DNA of 64,000 bases from Croceibacterium ferulae (GCF_003660445.1 NZ_QZVQ01000002.1:310001-374000), one strand, 5' to 3'; counted from the first letter of the stretch, positions 20,656 through 30,934 are shown. Translations and numbers: made by a program. The notes: a model not told the origin generated them from the letters alone.

Positions 20656-22842
20656 ATGGCCGAACTCGTCATCCGCCGCGGGCTGCAAGAGCCCGACACC
20701 TCCGGCAATTTCGTACCCCACAAGCCCGCCCGGCCCGAAAAGACAGAGGGCGGGCGTCGCTTCGAACTTGTCAGCGAATACAGCCCCAGCGGCGACCAGC
20801 CGCGCGCCATCGGCGAAATCACTGCCGCCGCCCGTGAAGGCGAACAGACGCAGGTGCTGCTGGGCGTGACCGGCAGCGGCAAGACCTTCACCATGGCAAA
20901 GGTGATCGAGGAGCTGCAGCGGCCCGCCCTGATCCTGGCCCCCAACAAGATTCTCGCGGCGCAGCTTTACGGGGAGTTCAAGAGCTTCTTCCCCAACAAT
21001 GCGGTCGAATATTTCGTCAGCTATTACGACTACTACCAGCCGGAAGCCTATGTGCCCCGGTCGGACACCTATATCGAGAAGGAAAGCTCGGTTAACGAGG
21101 CGATCGACCGGATGCGCCATTCGGCCACACGGGCGCTGCTTGAGCGGGACGACGTGATCATCGTCGCCAGCGTCTCCTGCCTTTACGGCATCGGCTCGGT
21201 CGAGACCTATTCGGCGATGATCTTCGACCTGAAGGCGGGCGAGACGCAGGACCAGCGGGAGATCATCCGCAAGCTGGTGGCGCTGCAATACAAGCGCAAC
21301 GACATCAACTTCGCCCGCGGTTCGTTCCGCGTGCGGGGCGACAATCTGGAGCTGTTCCCCAGCCATTTGGAGGACACCGCCTGGCGCATCAGCTTCTTTG
21401 GCGACGAGATCGAGGAGATCGCCGAGTTCGATCCGCTGACCGGCGCCAAGGGGCAGGTGCTGCCGAAGGTGCGCGTCTTCGCCAACTCGCACTACGTCAC
21501 CCCCGGCCCGACCATGCAGCAGGCGGCGCAGGCGATCCGGTTCGAACTGCAGGAGCGGCTGAAGGAACTGCACGAGGAAGGCCGCCTGCTGGAAGCGCAG
21601 CGGCTGGAACAGCGCACCAATTACGACCTGGAGATGATCGCCGCGACCGGCAGCTGCAACGGGATCGAGAATTACAGCCGCTTCCTGACCGGCCGCCTGC
21701 CGGGCGAGCCGCCGCCAACCCTGTTCGAATACATTCCCGAAAATGCGCTGCTGTTCGTGGATGAAAGCCACCAGACCGTGCCGCAGGTCGGCGCGATGGC
21801 CAAGGGCGATCACCGGCGCAAGATCACCTTGGCGGAATATGGTTTTCGCCTGCCATCCTGCATCGACAACCGGCCGCTGCGTTTCAACGAATGGGATGCG
21901 ATGCGCCCGCAGACCATCGCCGTCTCCGCGACGCCGGGCGACTGGGAGATGGACCAGACCGGCGGCGTGTTCGCCGAACAGGTCATCCGCCCCACCGGGC
22001 TGATCGACCCGCCGGTGCAGATCAAGCCGGTAGAGGACCAGGTGCAGGATTGCATCGCCGAGTGCAAGGCGACCGCCAAGCTGGGCTACCGCACGCTGGT
22101 CACCACCCTGACCAAGCGCATGGCGGAGGACCTGACCGAGTTCATGCACGAACAGGGCGTACGCGTCCGCTACATGCACTCCGACGTGGAGACGCTGGAA
22201 CGTATTGAGCTGATCCGTGACCTCCGGCTGGGCGTCTATGACGTGCTGATCGGCATCAACCTGCTACGCGAAGGGCTCGACATCCCCGAATGCGGGCTGG
22301 TGTGCATCCTGGATGCTGACAAGGAAGGCTTCCTGCGTTCCGAAACCTCGCTGATCCAGACCATCGGCCGTGCGGCGCGCAATGTGGAGGGTCGCGTGAT
22401 CCTCTATGCGGACCGCATCACCGGCAGCATGGAACGGGCCATGGCGGAAACCGACCGCCGGCGCGAAAAGCAGCGCGAATATAACGAAGAACACGGGATC
22501 ACCCCGCAGACCATCCGCCGCGGCATCGCCGACATTGTCGCGCATACGGCGGCGCAGGACGGCGTGCTGATCGGCACCGGCGATGACGAGCGCAACAACC
22601 TCGTCGGCCACAATCTCCGCTCCTATATCGAGGATCTGGAGAAGCGCATGCGCAACGCGGCCGCCAATCTGGAGTTCGAGGAAGCGGGCCGCTTGCGCGA
22701 CGAGATCCGCCGGCTGGAGAATGACGAGCTTGGCCTGCCCGACGGCGAGAAGAAGGCGCCGATGGTCGGGCGCAGCAACGAGGGCAAGCCGGGCACGCGC
22801 AAGATGCGGTACGGCAAAACGCAGAAGAAGTGGGGGAAGTAG
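20656..22842 (+). CDS. uvrB: UvrABC excinuclease subunit B
   Basis: Damage-verifying helicase-like subunit of nucleotide excision repair; loaded by UvrA, recruits UvrC for incision. 728 residues: Walker A GVTGSGKT (70-77), damage-binding beta-hairpin [12 protein letters not shown] (about 123-134), helicase motif DESH in [12 protein letters not shown], helicase C motifs with GLDIPE and QTIGRAARN, and a C-terminal UVR domain ([24 protein letters not shown]). Family length. The 5' region 20513-20655 shows no obvious alphaproteobacterial SOS box (GTTC-N7-GTTC or GAAC-N7-GTTC). Confidence 0.98.
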   Translation: MAELVIRRGLQEPDTSGNFVPHKPARPEKTEGGRRFELVSEYSPSGDQPRAIGEITAAAREGEQTQVLLGVTGSGKTFTMAKVIEELQRPALILAPNKILAAQLYGEFKSFFPNNAVEYFVSYYDYYQPEAYVPRSDTYIEKESSVNEAIDRMRHSATRALLERDDVIIVASVSCLYGIGSVETYSAMIFDLKAGETQDQREIIRKLVALQYKRNDINFARGSFRVRGDNLELFPSHLEDTAWRISFFGDEIEEIAEFDPLTGAKGQVLPKVRVFANSHYVTPGPTMQQAAQAIRFELQERLKELHEEGRLLEAQRLEQRTNYDLEMIAATGSCNGIENYSRFLTGRLPGEPPPTLFEYIPENALLFVDESHQTVPQVGAMAKGDHRRKITLAEYGFRLPSCIDNRPLRFNEWDAMRPQTIAVSATPGDWEMDQTGGVFAEQVIRPTGLIDPPVQIKPVEDQVQDCIAECKATAKLGYRTLVTTLTKRMAEDLTEFMHEQGVRVRYMHSDVETLERIELIRDLRLGVYDVLIGINLLREGLDIPECGLVCILDADKEGFLRSETSLIQTIGRAARNVEGRVILYADRITGSMERAMAETDRRREKQREYNEEHGITPQTIRRGIADIVAHTAAQDGVLIGTGDDERNNLVGHNLRSYIEDLEKRMRNAAANLEFEEAGRLRDEIRRLENDELGLPDGEKKAPMVGRSNEGKPGTRKMRYGKTQKKWGK

Positions 22843-22857
22843 CTTTCCCGCCGGCCG

Positions 22858-23313
22858 TCAGGAATCCTGCAGGAAAGCGATGATGTCGGCCCGGTCCAGC
22901 GGGTCGGCGATACCTGCAAAGCGCATGGATGTGCCCGGCACGACGGATTGCGGGTCCGCCAGCCACGCATCCAGCGTCGCGGCATCCCACCGCCCGCCTT
23001 GCTTCCCTGCGGCGAGAAGCGCGGCGGTGTAGCCGAACCGCGGGTTTCCTTGCGCCAAACCCTTACCGTAGACGCCCGCGAGATTCGGCCCGGCAAGGTT
23101 CGGCCCACCCGCAGCGATCGTGTGGCAGGCGGCGCAACGCCCGAACTTCTGTTCGCCCACAGCCGCGGCGGCGACGCGCAGCAGATCGGCCAGGTCGGGC
23201 TCCGCGCCGGCAGCCTGCAGGCGTTCCTCCCGCCGCTCGTCTGATGAGCAGCCGGCGAGGCCCGGCACTCCGATCGTCAGACCCAGCACAAGAAAAGGCG
23301 CGGCTATCTTCAT
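22858..23313 (-). CDS. Class I cytochrome c, probable lipoprotein
   Basis: 151 residues: signal peptide ending GLAGC (lipobox, Cys22) and one haem-binding motif CAACH (60-64). The distal Met ligand is likely in VPGTSMRFAG, as in the cytochrome c2/c550 type. It would act as a membrane-tethered periplasmic electron carrier. The start at 23313 puts the signal peptide at the N-terminus; longer readings are not export-like. Convergent with uvrB, 15 bp apart. Confidence 0.9.
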   Translation of the reverse strand: MKIAAPFLVLGLTIGVPGLAGCSSDERREERLQAAGAEPDLADLLRVAAAAVGEQKFGRCAACHTIAAGGPNLAGPNLAGVYGKGLAQGNPRFGYTAALLAAGKQGGRWDAATLDAWLADPQSVVPGTSMRFAGIADPLDRADIIAFLQDS

Positions 23314-23398
23314 CGGCCAACCGGTAGGGTATCCGGCAGGGCGCGGCCAGCGGGCAGCTCTGCGCTCCCCCAACCAGCCATCGTGAGCGGTAGCCGCG

Positions 23399-24415
23399 TC
23401 ATTCCGGTCGGCTCGTCTTGCCGCCGGCCTTCAGCACTTCCACCAGCATCTGCTGGAACACCGCAGGATCCTGCACCATCGGCGAGTGGCCCAGCCCCTC
23501 CAGCGGCACCAGCTCCGCATCGGGGAAGCGTTCGACCGCGGCCTCCGCGGCTTGCGGCACGGTGGCGATCTGCACGCCTTCGGGTGCGGTGTTGCCGCGG
23601 AACGCCGTCAGATCCTCCTGCCCGATAATCAGCGTGACCGGCACCTTCACCTGTTCCAGGCGATGAGCGGTCGGCTGCGTCTGGATCATGTCGGACAGCC
23701 GCGCCTGCGCCTGGCGCACCGCGGTGCCGCCATCGGTGGCATATTGCCCGGCGAGCATGTCGACCCAGCGCTGATAGTCGGGCGACCAGTCGCCGCCGTA
23801 ATAGACCCTCTGCTGATAGGCGCGGATGCTCGCCGCATCCGTCACCGCCTCCTCCTCCAGCAATGTCTGGAGCGGCGCATAAGGGGCGCCTTGAGCGATC
23901 GGGTCATTGAGGCCGAGCGGATTGACCAGCACCAGCCGCTCGACCGCATTGGGAAACAGCAGGGCATGGTGCAGCGCCAGCATTCCGCCGGTCGAATGAC
24001 CGATCAGTACCGGCCGTTCCACGCCCGCCTGTTGCAGCAGGTCGCGCGTCAGGCTGGCCAGCTGGGCGAAGCTGTACTGGAAGCCGGTCGGCTTGGACGA
24101 TTTGCAGAACCCCACCTGGTCCGGCACGATCACCCGCCAGCCCTGCGCAGCCAGCGCCTCGGCGGTTTCCACCCAGGTCGCCGCGCAGAAGTTCTTGCCA
24201 TGCAGCAGGACCAGCGTCTCCCCGCGCGCCTGCCCCTGCGGCGCGAAGTCGAGCCACGCCATGCGCACTGCCTGCCCCTGCGCCTCCGTCTCGAACCAAT
24301 GAACCGGCGCGCCATAGTCGAACCGTTCCAGGTTCTGCCCCAGCGGCCGGGTCTCCTGCGCAAGGGCGGTAGACGGAAGGACGAGGCAGGCGAGCGCGAC
24401 AGCGAGGCGTTTCAT
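23399..24415 (-). CDS. Exported alpha/beta hydrolase
   Basis: 338 residues: signal peptide (MKRLAVALACLVLPSTALAQ) then an alpha/beta hydrolase domain. The pieces are LVLLHGKNFCAATW (oxyanion loop), VPDQVGFCKSSKP, the nucleophile elbow GHSTGG, a helical lid with PYAPLQTLLEEE, an Asp in IIGQEDLTAF and a catalytic His in LEGLGHSPMVQDP. It is periplasmic; substrate unknown, possibly an ester. Divergent from the small lipoprotein at 24491. Confidence 0.87.
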   Translation of the reverse strand: MKRLAVALACLVLPSTALAQETRPLGQNLERFDYGAPVHWFETEAQGQAVRMAWLDFAPQGQARGETLVLLHGKNFCAATWVETAEALAAQGWRVIVPDQVGFCKSSKPTGFQYSFAQLASLTRDLLQQAGVERPVLIGHSTGGMLALHHALLFPNAVERLVLVNPLGLNDPIAQGAPYAPLQTLLEEEAVTDAASIRAYQQRVYYGGDWSPDYQRWVDMLAGQYATDGGTAVRQAQARLSDMIQTQPTAHRLEQVKVPVTLIIGQEDLTAFRGNTAPEGVQIATVPQAAEAAVERFPDAELVPLEGLGHSPMVQDPAVFQQMLVEVLKAGGKTSRPE

Positions 24416-24490
24416 GCCCCCTCAACCCGCTGGCCTCGTGGCGGTTTCACACCCGCTTGCATCGGCGCGGCCCGCCAGCCATGGGGCCAC

Positions 24491-25084
24491 ATGATCCGCC
24501 GCACCGCCTGCCGCCTGTCCCTGCTCGCCCTGATTCTGATCCCCGCCGCTTGCGGCAGCGATGGCGAGGGCGAAACTAGCCGCTTCACCCGCGAGCAGAC
24601 GCGCGGCAACAATGATCCGGTGCTGCCCAGCCCTGACACATCCGGCGCAAGCTGGACCGTCAGTGCGGACGGGCAGTCGATCGCCTATGGCGACAAGGAT
24701 GCCGAACCGTTCCTGTCCCTGACCTGCCGGCTGCGCGACGATCCGCCGCGCATGGCCATCGTGCGGCATGTGGCGGCCCGTCCGGGACAGCAGGCGCTGT
24801 TCCCGGTGATCGGCAATGGTGCGATCTCCCGGTTCAAGGTCGATGCGGCGCTGGTCGGCGGAAAGTGGCGCTGGCAGGGCGCGGTCGCCGCGACCGATCC
24901 GCAGCTGTCGGTCTTCAGCGGTCCGCGCACGATCGAGGCGACATTGCCGGGCGGTGGCACGCTGGTGGTCGGCGCCAGCCGCATTCCGGCGGAGTTCGTG
25001 CGCTGGTGCCGGGCGGGCGGCGCGATGCAGCGCGCGCAGCGGATCGAGCAGGCGGTCGGAGCGCTGGATACCAGCCGGCCCTAA
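24491..25084 (+). CDS. Hypothetical lipoprotein
   Basis: 197-residue exported protein of no family I recognise. It has a signal peptide ending IPAACG (probable lipoprotein). The mature part has a beta-rich look (GASWTVSADGQSIAYGDKDAEPFLSLTC) and three Cys in total. The ATG at 24491 is chosen because it directly precedes the signal peptide. Its last codon overlaps the convergent DsbD-like gene by 4 bp. Confidence 0.7.
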   Translation: MIRRTACRLSLLALILIPAACGSDGEGETSRFTREQTRGNNDPVLPSPDTSGASWTVSADGQSIAYGDKDAEPFLSLTCRLRDDPPRMAIVRHVAARPGQQALFPVIGNGAISRFKVDAALVGGKWRWQGAVAATDPQLSVFSGPRTIEATLPGGGTLVVGASRIPAEFVRWCRAGGAMQRAQRIEQAVGALDTSRP

Positions 25085-27108
25085 CGCCTGCGGGCGAGTT
25101 CCGGCAGGATCCCGGGCGACAGCACCTGCGGCAGCACCTGCGCCTCGGCTCCCGGTGCATACCACAGATAGAGCGGCACGCCGGCGGCGCCGTGCGCGGT
25201 CAGGAAACGGGTGATGGCAGGATCGCTGCGCGTCCAGTCGCCACGCAGGGCCACCGCGCCCGCCTGCTCGAAAGCGGCACGGGTCGCTTCCCGCTCGATC
25301 GCGGCGCCTTCATTGACCTTGCAGGTCAGGCACCAGTCGGCGGTGAACCACACGAAGACCGGCTTGCCGCTCGCTCGCGCCTGCGCCAGTGCCGCCTCGC
25401 TGAACGGCTCGGGCGCGAGCAGCCCTGCATCATCCGACGCCGCCGGCTCCGCATGAGCGAAGGGCAGCACCGCCGCCACTGCGACGCACAATGCCGCCGC
25501 GCCCGCCAGCTTCGCCCACTCGCTCCGCCGCCACAGCACCAGCAGACCGACGACCAGCACGGCCAGCGCGAGGGCCAGCAGCGCGAAGCCTGTGCCGCCC
25601 AGCCGCCATGCCAGCCACAACAGGCCCAGCGCGGTCAGGCCCATCGGCACCGCCAGCACACGCTGCAGCCGCTGCATCCACGCGCCCGGACGCGGCAGCA
25701 TCCGCCGCAGCGCCGGCACGAAGCCCAGCGCCAGGAACGGCAGCGCCAGGCCCAGCCCCAGTATGGCGAACAGCACCAGCCCCTGCCACCATGGCAGCAG
25801 CAGCGCCGCGCCCATCGCGGCTGCCATGAACGGTCCGGTGCACGGCGTCGCCACAAAGGCTGCCAGCAGGCCGGTGGCAAAGGCGCTGGACCGGCCGCCT
25901 GCGCGGGTGAAGGAGAGAGCCGGCAATTCGTACAGGCCCGCCAGATTGGCCGTGATCGCCAGGCTGAGCACCAGCAGGGCCACCACCACGGCTGGCTGCT
26001 GCAGCTGGAAGGCCCAGCCGATCTGGCTGCCCCCTGCGCGCAAGGCCAGCAGCAGCCCGCCCAGCGCCAGGCAGGCGAGCAGCACACCGGCGCTATAGGC
26101 CAGCGCCTCCCGCCGGGCGCCGCCGGCACTCTCGCCCGCGCGGGCCAAGGTCAGTGCCTTCAGGCTCAGGATCGGGAACACGCAAGGCATCAGGTTCAGG
26201 ATCAGCCCGCCCAGCAACGCTCCGCCGATCAGCGCCCAGAACGGCGCGTTGGGCGCAGCGGCATCGCCCACCGGATCTCCGCCTGACGGGACCGGACCGG
26301 GAATGCCCGCGAACCGCAGCCCCTGCATGCCCTCGCCTGTCGTCAGCACACCGGCGATCGTCTGCGGCTGCGTCCGCAGGCTGGCCCGCGGCAGTTCCGC
26401 CACCAGCAGGTCGCCGGCCCGGAAGAACCGCTGCTCGCCACCGTAATCCACGACCTGCTCCGTCTGCAGGAACAGATGCGGCGCACCCAGCGGCGCGCTG
26501 GCCGGCAGCGGAATGGCGATGCGCAGGGCCTCCTCGGTCAGCTCAAACCGGGCCGGCTGGTCGATCAGCGGCGGAAGCGCGGCGCGCCATTGGTCGAACC
26601 GCGTATCGCGCACCGGCAGCGGCAGGCCGGAACCGGTCACAGCCAGCCGCAGGGTCAGGGTCGCGCTTTCCGGCACGCAGATCTGGTCGGTACAGGCCAG
26701 CCATTCCGCCTGCACCTGGATTGGCACGATGCCGCTCGCCCCGGCGGGCACGCGCAACGGCAGCAGCACGGCATAGGGCCCTTCATAGACGTGGTTCATC
26801 AGCCCGCCGATCAGCAACCGCTGCGGCACGGGGTAAAGGGGATCGCCCACGCTCCACCCATCGGGCAGCGTCCAGTCTAGCCGCATGCCATAGCCGGCAT
26901 CGCCGGGGTTGGACCAATAGCCATGCCAGCCCGCTTCCGGCCGGAAGGCCAGCGCCAGCGTGACCTCTGCGCCCGGCACCGCCGCCTGCTCGACGGCGAG
27001 CTCGGGGGCGATGTGCGTGGGAGGCGCAACCTGCGCATGGGCCGGTACGACCCAGAGGGCCAGCAGCGCCAGCAGGCACCGGATCACTGCCATCATGCTT
27101 GCGCCCAT
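25081..27108 (-). CDS. DsbD-like thiol:disulfide interchange protein
   Basis: Membrane protein of about 675 residues that should carry electrons from cytoplasmic thioredoxin to the periplasm. Order: signal peptide (ending VVPAHAQ), two-part periplasmic beta domain with CTDQICVPE, a polytopic cytochrome-c-biogenesis-type core (about 8 segments, with LMPCVFPILSLKAL and ATPCTGPFMAAA holding the intramembrane Cys pair), and a C-terminal thioredoxin domain with DWCLTCK (CLTC about 593-596). The start is not certain (27108, 27096 or 27093). Divergent from the UbiH-type gene with under 30 bp between. Confidence 0.9.
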   Translation of the reverse strand: MGASMMAVIRCLLALLALWVVPAHAQVAPPTHIAPELAVEQAAVPGAEVTLALAFRPEAGWHGYWSNPGDAGYGMRLDWTLPDGWSVGDPLYPVPQRLLIGGLMNHVYEGPYAVLLPLRVPAGASGIVPIQVQAEWLACTDQICVPESATLTLRLAVTGSGLPLPVRDTRFDQWRAALPPLIDQPARFELTEEALRIAIPLPASAPLGAPHLFLQTEQVVDYGGEQRFFRAGDLLVAELPRASLRTQPQTIAGVLTTGEGMQGLRFAGIPGPVPSGGDPVGDAAAPNAPFWALIGGALLGGLILNLMPCVFPILSLKALTLARAGESAGGARREALAYSAGVLLACLALGGLLLALRAGGSQIGWAFQLQQPAVVVALLVLSLAITANLAGLYELPALSFTRAGGRSSAFATGLLAAFVATPCTGPFMAAAMGAALLLPWWQGLVLFAILGLGLALPFLALGFVPALRRMLPRPGAWMQRLQRVLAVPMGLTALGLLWLAWRLGGTGFALLALALAVLVVGLLVLWRRSEWAKLAGAAALCVAVAAVLPFAHAEPAASDDAGLLAPEPFSEAALAQARASGKPVFVWFTADWCLTCKVNEGAAIEREATRAAFEQAGAVALRGDWTRSDPAITRFLTAHGAAGVPLYLWYAPGAEAQVLPQVLSPGILPELARRR

Positions 27109-27136
27109 AGTATCTGTGCCTCTAGGACGCTGCCCC

Positions 27137-28351
27137 ATGGCGGACAAGCGCGAACTCCTGATCCTGGGCGGCGGACTGGTGGGCATGACCCTGGCGCTGG
27201 CCGCGGCCCGCAAGGGGATGGCCAGCCATGTGGTCGACCGGGCCGACATGGCCGAACTGACCGCCGACGGCTTTGACGGACGCGCCAGCGCGATCAGCAC
27301 CGCCAGCTGGAACCTGTTCATCAATCTGGGCATCGCCGAGGGGCTGGAGCCACTGGGCTGCCCGATCACCTCGATCGCGGTGACGGATGCCATGCGCCCG
27401 GGCCGGATCGACTTTCAGCCCGAACCGCACGAGGGCACCCTGGGCCGGATGTTCGCCAATCGCGACCTGCGCCTGGCGCTGTTCCGCGCGGCGGAGCGCG
27501 AGCCGCTGATCCAGTGGCATCAGAAGGCGCATGTCGTCACCCGCGAACGCGGTGAACATGGCGTCGCCGCCACGCTGGCCGATGGCACCCGGCTGGAGGC
27601 TGCGCTGATGGTGGCGGCGGAAGGGCGGCAATCGCCGACTCGCGAGGAAGCGGGCATCAATGTCGCCCGCTGGGATTACCGCCACCGCGCGATCATCGCC
27701 GGGCTGATCCACGAACGGCCGCATGGCGGTGTCGCGTGGGAGATCTTCTATTCCGCCGGCCCCTTCGCGCTGCTGCCGCTGCAGGATGATGCGCAGGGCC
27801 GCCATCGCAGCGCGCTGGTCTGGACCGTGAACGAGGATGACGCCGCCGGCATACTGGCGCTGTCCCCCCGCGCCTTCCTGGCGGAGGTGGGCAAGCGCAT
27901 GGGCGGCATGTTCGGCGCGCTGGAACTGAACGGCCCGCGCGCCGGCTGGCCGCTGGGCTTCCACCATACGGCGAAGATCACCGCCGACCGGCTGGCGCTG
28001 GTGGGCGATGCCGGGCACGGCATCCACCCGATCGCCGGGCAGGGCTTCAATCTGGGGCTGCGCGATGTCGGCGCGCTGGTGGAGGTGCTGGCGGATGGTC
28101 GCCGGATCGGGCTCGATCCCGGCGACGCGCAGCTGCTGGCCCGTTACGAAACGTGGCGCGGGCTCGACACCTTTACCGTGGCGCTGGCGACCGACGGACT
28201 GACCCGGCTGTTCGGCGTTCCCGGTCGCCTGCCCAGCGCGGCGCGCCGGCTGGGCATGGGCGTGGTGCAGCGCACCCCCGCGCTGAAGCGCTGGTTCATG
28301 GACGAGGCGCGCGGCGTTTCAGGCGACCTGCCCGAACTACTCCGCGGCTGA
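27137..28351 (+). CDS. UbiH/COQ6-family FAD monooxygenase (ubiquinone ring hydroxylase)
   Basis: 404-residue aromatic-ring hydroxylase. FAD-binding LILGGGLVGMTLA is at the N-terminus. The family signature GDAGHGIHPIAGQGFNLGLRD lies near residue 295, and the middle section NRDLRLALFRAA also matches. It hydroxylates one ring position during ubiquinone synthesis; which position (UbiH, UbiF, UbiI or UbiL-like) cannot be told from sequence alone. The stop overlaps the convergent Mic60-like gene by 15 bp. Confidence 0.9.
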   Translation: MADKRELLILGGGLVGMTLALAAARKGMASHVVDRADMAELTADGFDGRASAISTASWNLFINLGIAEGLEPLGCPITSIAVTDAMRPGRIDFQPEPHEGTLGRMFANRDLRLALFRAAEREPLIQWHQKAHVVTRERGEHGVAATLADGTRLEAALMVAAEGRQSPTREEAGINVARWDYRHRAIIAGLIHERPHGGVAWEIFYSAGPFALLPLQDDAQGRHRSALVWTVNEDDAAGILALSPRAFLAEVGKRMGGMFGALELNGPRAGWPLGFHHTAKITADRLALVGDAGHGIHPIAGQGFNLGLRDVGALVEVLADGRRIGLDPGDAQLLARYETWRGLDTFTVALATDGLTRLFGVPGRLPSAARRLGMGVVQRTPALKRWFMDEARGVSGDLPELLRG

Positions 28352-29296
28352 CACCTCGCCCATCGGCGGCTCGGCCGCCGGGCTCAGCTGCTCCACCGGC
28401 TGCCCGGCACTGTCGCGCAAGGTGCGCGCATCCAGGATGGCGGCGGTCTCCAGCAGGTCCAGCGCCTTCTGCGCGGCGGCGAAGCGGCGGGCATCGCCCA
28501 GCCAGTCGGCCGCGCTGGCGGCGTTGGGCAGCAGGCGCACCTCCGCGACGGCGGAATTGACCCGGCCGGTTTCCAGGAACAGGCGCGCGCGCCTCAGCCG
28601 CTGTTCGGCGGCGGGTGACGGCGTATCCTCGCGGCGGATCACGAACAGGTGGCTCGCCTCGCGCCGCAGCCAGGTCCACACACCTTCGTCATCGGGCGCA
28701 CCGGCCAGCCTGGTATGCAGCCCGTCGAGCCGCGCGATCAGCTGGTCCAGGGTGACCGGATCGGCGGCAGCGGCGATCACCGTGCCCACCGCATTGGGGT
28801 GGCCGTCGGCAAAGCGTAGCCGCAGCTGGTCCGCCAGATAGCCGAGCGGCGCTCCGCGATCGAGCGCGCGACGCGCGGCGAAGGCGATCAGCAGCCCTTC
28901 GGCCCGGGCCGCATTGCCGGCGGCCGCCTCCGCCCGCAGGTCCAGCCGGGCGAGCCGCTGCTCCAATGTGGCGATGCGATCCTCGATCGGCTCCGGCATG
29001 GGAGGCACGACCACGGGCCGCGCCGCTGCCCGCGGCACCGTTGCGGCGGGCGCTTCGGGCTGAACTGCGGGCTCATTCAGGGAAAAGAGCGTGCCATCAG
29101 CCACCTCTTGCCGGTGATCCACCAGGTAGATCGCGGCCGCGCCCAGCAGGAAGGCGCCCGCCGCCAGGCCCAGCATGGCCCGCGTGCGACCACCGCCGCG
29201 CGGCATCCTGCGCGCAGGCTCATCGGCCGGGAAGCCGGTCTCGCTCATCTCGCCAAGCGGGCTCGTGCCCCTCCCGCCGTATCCGTAACGCTCCAT
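28337..29296 (-). CDS. Mic60/mitofilin-like inner-membrane protein (COG4223 type)
   Basis: 319 residues: a cytosolic N-terminus, one transmembrane segment (MLGLAAGAFLLGAAAIYLV, about 40-60), a predicted coiled coil (IATLEQRLARLDLRAEAAAGNAARAEG) and a helical C-terminus. Sequence similarity to characterised Mic60 is weak by eye. The position directly after hemC-hemD is the conserved place of the alphaproteobacterial Mic60 gene, which shapes intracytoplasmic or envelope membranes. The start codon overlaps the hemD stop (TGATG), so it is translationally coupled. Shorter than many Mic60 proteins, as is common in sphingomonads. Confidence 0.65.
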   Translation of the reverse strand: MERYGYGGRGTSPLGEMSETGFPADEPARRMPRGGGRTRAMLGLAAGAFLLGAAAIYLVDHRQEVADGTLFSLNEPAVQPEAPAATVPRAAARPVVVPPMPEPIEDRIATLEQRLARLDLRAEAAAGNAARAEGLLIAFAARRALDRGAPLGYLADQLRLRFADGHPNAVGTVIAAAADPVTLDQLIARLDGLHTRLAGAPDDEGVWTWLRREASHLFVIRREDTPSPAAEQRLRRARLFLETGRVNSAVAEVRLLPNAASAADWLGDARRFAAAQKALDLLETAAILDARTLRDSAGQPVEQLSPAAEPPMGEVSAAE

Positions 29297-29991
29297 CACG
29301 GCAGGTCATGGCACAGTTGCGCAGCAAGGGCCAGCAATGCGGGATCGGTCGGTTGGCCGGCATCCGCGACATGGCGCCAGCCCTCTCCCGCAGCCGCGGA
29401 GATGCGGGGGCCCAGGCTCGCCAGCGTGACCTGCCCGCGCGGCAGATGCAGCCGCGTGAACTCCGCCGCCAGATGCGCGGCCGCATCCGCCGAATGCAGC
29501 AGGACAATGCACGGCCGGTGCAGCACCGCCTGCAGATCGGCGCCGAGCGGCTGCGGCAGGACTTCGTACACGGGCACGAAGCTGATCGTGACGCCTGGGG
29601 GCGGATCCACCGGCACATGGCTGCGTCCTCCCAGCCGCAGCAATCGTGGCGGGCAGGAAGGTTGCGCGTCCAGCACCTGCTGCAGCCCGCCAGTGCCGAC
29701 CGCCCGCACCACCAGCCCCGCCGCCTGCGCGGCTTCCGCCGTCGCGACCCCCACGCACAGGGCCGGCTTGCCGCGATACGAGGCCAGCTGCGCTCCCGCA
29801 TGACGCAGCGCATTGGCACTGCCCAGCAGCAACGCGTCGATCTCACCCGGCGGCCGGGCGGTCCAGGGCAGCGGTTGAACGGCAAATAGCGGGTGCGCCT
29901 GCATAGACAGGTTCAGCGCGGATCCGGCAGCGACGGTGGCGGCGTTACCGGGTTCCGGGCGGATGACGACGACCGGCACGCCGGCGCTCAT
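29296..29991 (-). CDS. hemD: Uroporphyrinogen-III synthase
   Basis: Closes and isomerises hydroxymethylbilane to uroporphyrinogen III in haem synthesis. 231 residues; sequence is poorly conserved in this family, but it shows the two-domain layout and segments such as ALLLGSANALRHAG and IVLLHSADAAAHLA. Identification leans on context: its ATG overlaps the hemC stop (ATGA, 29988-29991) and its stop overlaps the Mic60-like start. Confidence 0.88.
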   Translation of the reverse strand: MSAGVPVVVIRPEPGNAATVAAGSALNLSMQAHPLFAVQPLPWTARPPGEIDALLLGSANALRHAGAQLASYRGKPALCVGVATAEAAQAAGLVVRAVGTGGLQQVLDAQPSCPPRLLRLGGRSHVPVDPPPGVTISFVPVYEVLPQPLGADLQAVLHRPCIVLLHSADAAAHLAAEFTRLHLPRGQVTLASLGPRISAAAGEGWRHVADAGQPTDPALLALAAQLCHDLP

Positions 29992-30884
29992 GCCGGCGGT
30001 CCGCTGAAATGCACCGCGATCCCTTCCGTCGCGCGGGCGAGCAGGTCGGCGGCGAGCGCAGCGGGATCGCTGCCCTGCCCCCACACCTTTTCCGCGCCAT
30101 CCGGGCTGAACAGGGCGGCGATCAGTGTCGTCCCGTCGCTGAGTACGGCGATCGGGCTGTGGCAATTGCCGCCGAGCGCAGCCAGCAAGGCGCGCTCCGC
30201 CATCACCTCGGCCCGGCTGGGCGCGTGGTCGATGGCGGCCAACAAGTCGCGCGCGCGACTGTCGTCCGCCCGGCATTCTACGCCGATGGCCCCTTGCGAC
30301 GGAGCCGGCAGCCATTCCTCCGGGTCGAGCGGGTGACCGACGCCGCTTTCCCCCAGCCGTTCCAGGCCGGCCGCTGCCAGGAAGGTGGCATCCACCTCTC
30401 CGGCCGCCAGCTTGGCCATGCGAGTGGCAACATTGCCGCGAAACGTCACCACCCGGCAATCGGGCCGCAGATGCAGCAGCTGCGCCGCCCGGCGGGGCGC
30501 GCTGGTGCCGACAACCGCGCCTTGCGGCAGGGCCGAGATGCTGGCCGCGCCCAGCAGGCGGTCGCGCTTGTCCGCACGCGGCAGGATCGCGGCCAGCGCC
30601 AGTTCGGGCGGGCGTAGCGTTTCCACATCCTTCAGCGAGTGCACGGCACCGTCGATCCGCCCTTCCGCCAGCCATTCATCCAGCTCGCGGGTCCACAGCG
30701 CCTTGCCGCCGATATCCGCCAGCGCCCGATCCTGCACCTTGTCGCCGCTGGCGGTCACGGGCACGAGTTCGATGGCATCGGGCGAAAAGCCGTGGGCTGT
30801 GGCCAGCCGGTCACGTGTTTCCAGCGCCTGCGCCATGGCGAGCGGCGAGCGGCGGGTGCCGAGACGGAGAATGATTTCGGGCAT
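29988..30884 (-). CDS. hemC: Hydroxymethylbilane synthase (porphobilinogen deaminase)
   Basis: Polymerises four porphobilinogens to hydroxymethylbilane. 298 residues with LRLGTRRSPLAMAQA at the N-terminus, VHSLKDVET, GTSAPRRAAQLLH, and the dipyrromethane cofactor Cys in LGGNCHSPI (about C241). First gene of a coupled hemC-hemD-Mic60-like operon; divergent from tsaD with about 50 bp between starts. Confidence 0.97.
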   Translation of the reverse strand: MPEIILRLGTRRSPLAMAQALETRDRLATAHGFSPDAIELVPVTASGDKVQDRALADIGGKALWTRELDEWLAEGRIDGAVHSLKDVETLRPPELALAAILPRADKRDRLLGAASISALPQGAVVGTSAPRRAAQLLHLRPDCRVVTFRGNVATRMAKLAAGEVDATFLAAAGLERLGESGVGHPLDPEEWLPAPSQGAIGVECRADDSRARDLLAAIDHAPSRAEVMAERALLAALGGNCHSPIAVLSDGTTLIAALFSPDGAEKVWGQGSDPAALAADLLARATEGIAVHFSGPPA

Positions 30885-30934
30885 TGCGGGTCCGCTTGCC
30901 CTAAAGCCGCTCTTTGTCCAAGGGCAAGCACACC

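Noticed and set aside
23486-24490. Long N-terminal extension of the small lipoprotein at 24491
   Set aside because: The extension is antisense to the exported alpha/beta hydrolase and does not carry a signal peptide; the ATG at 24491 does.
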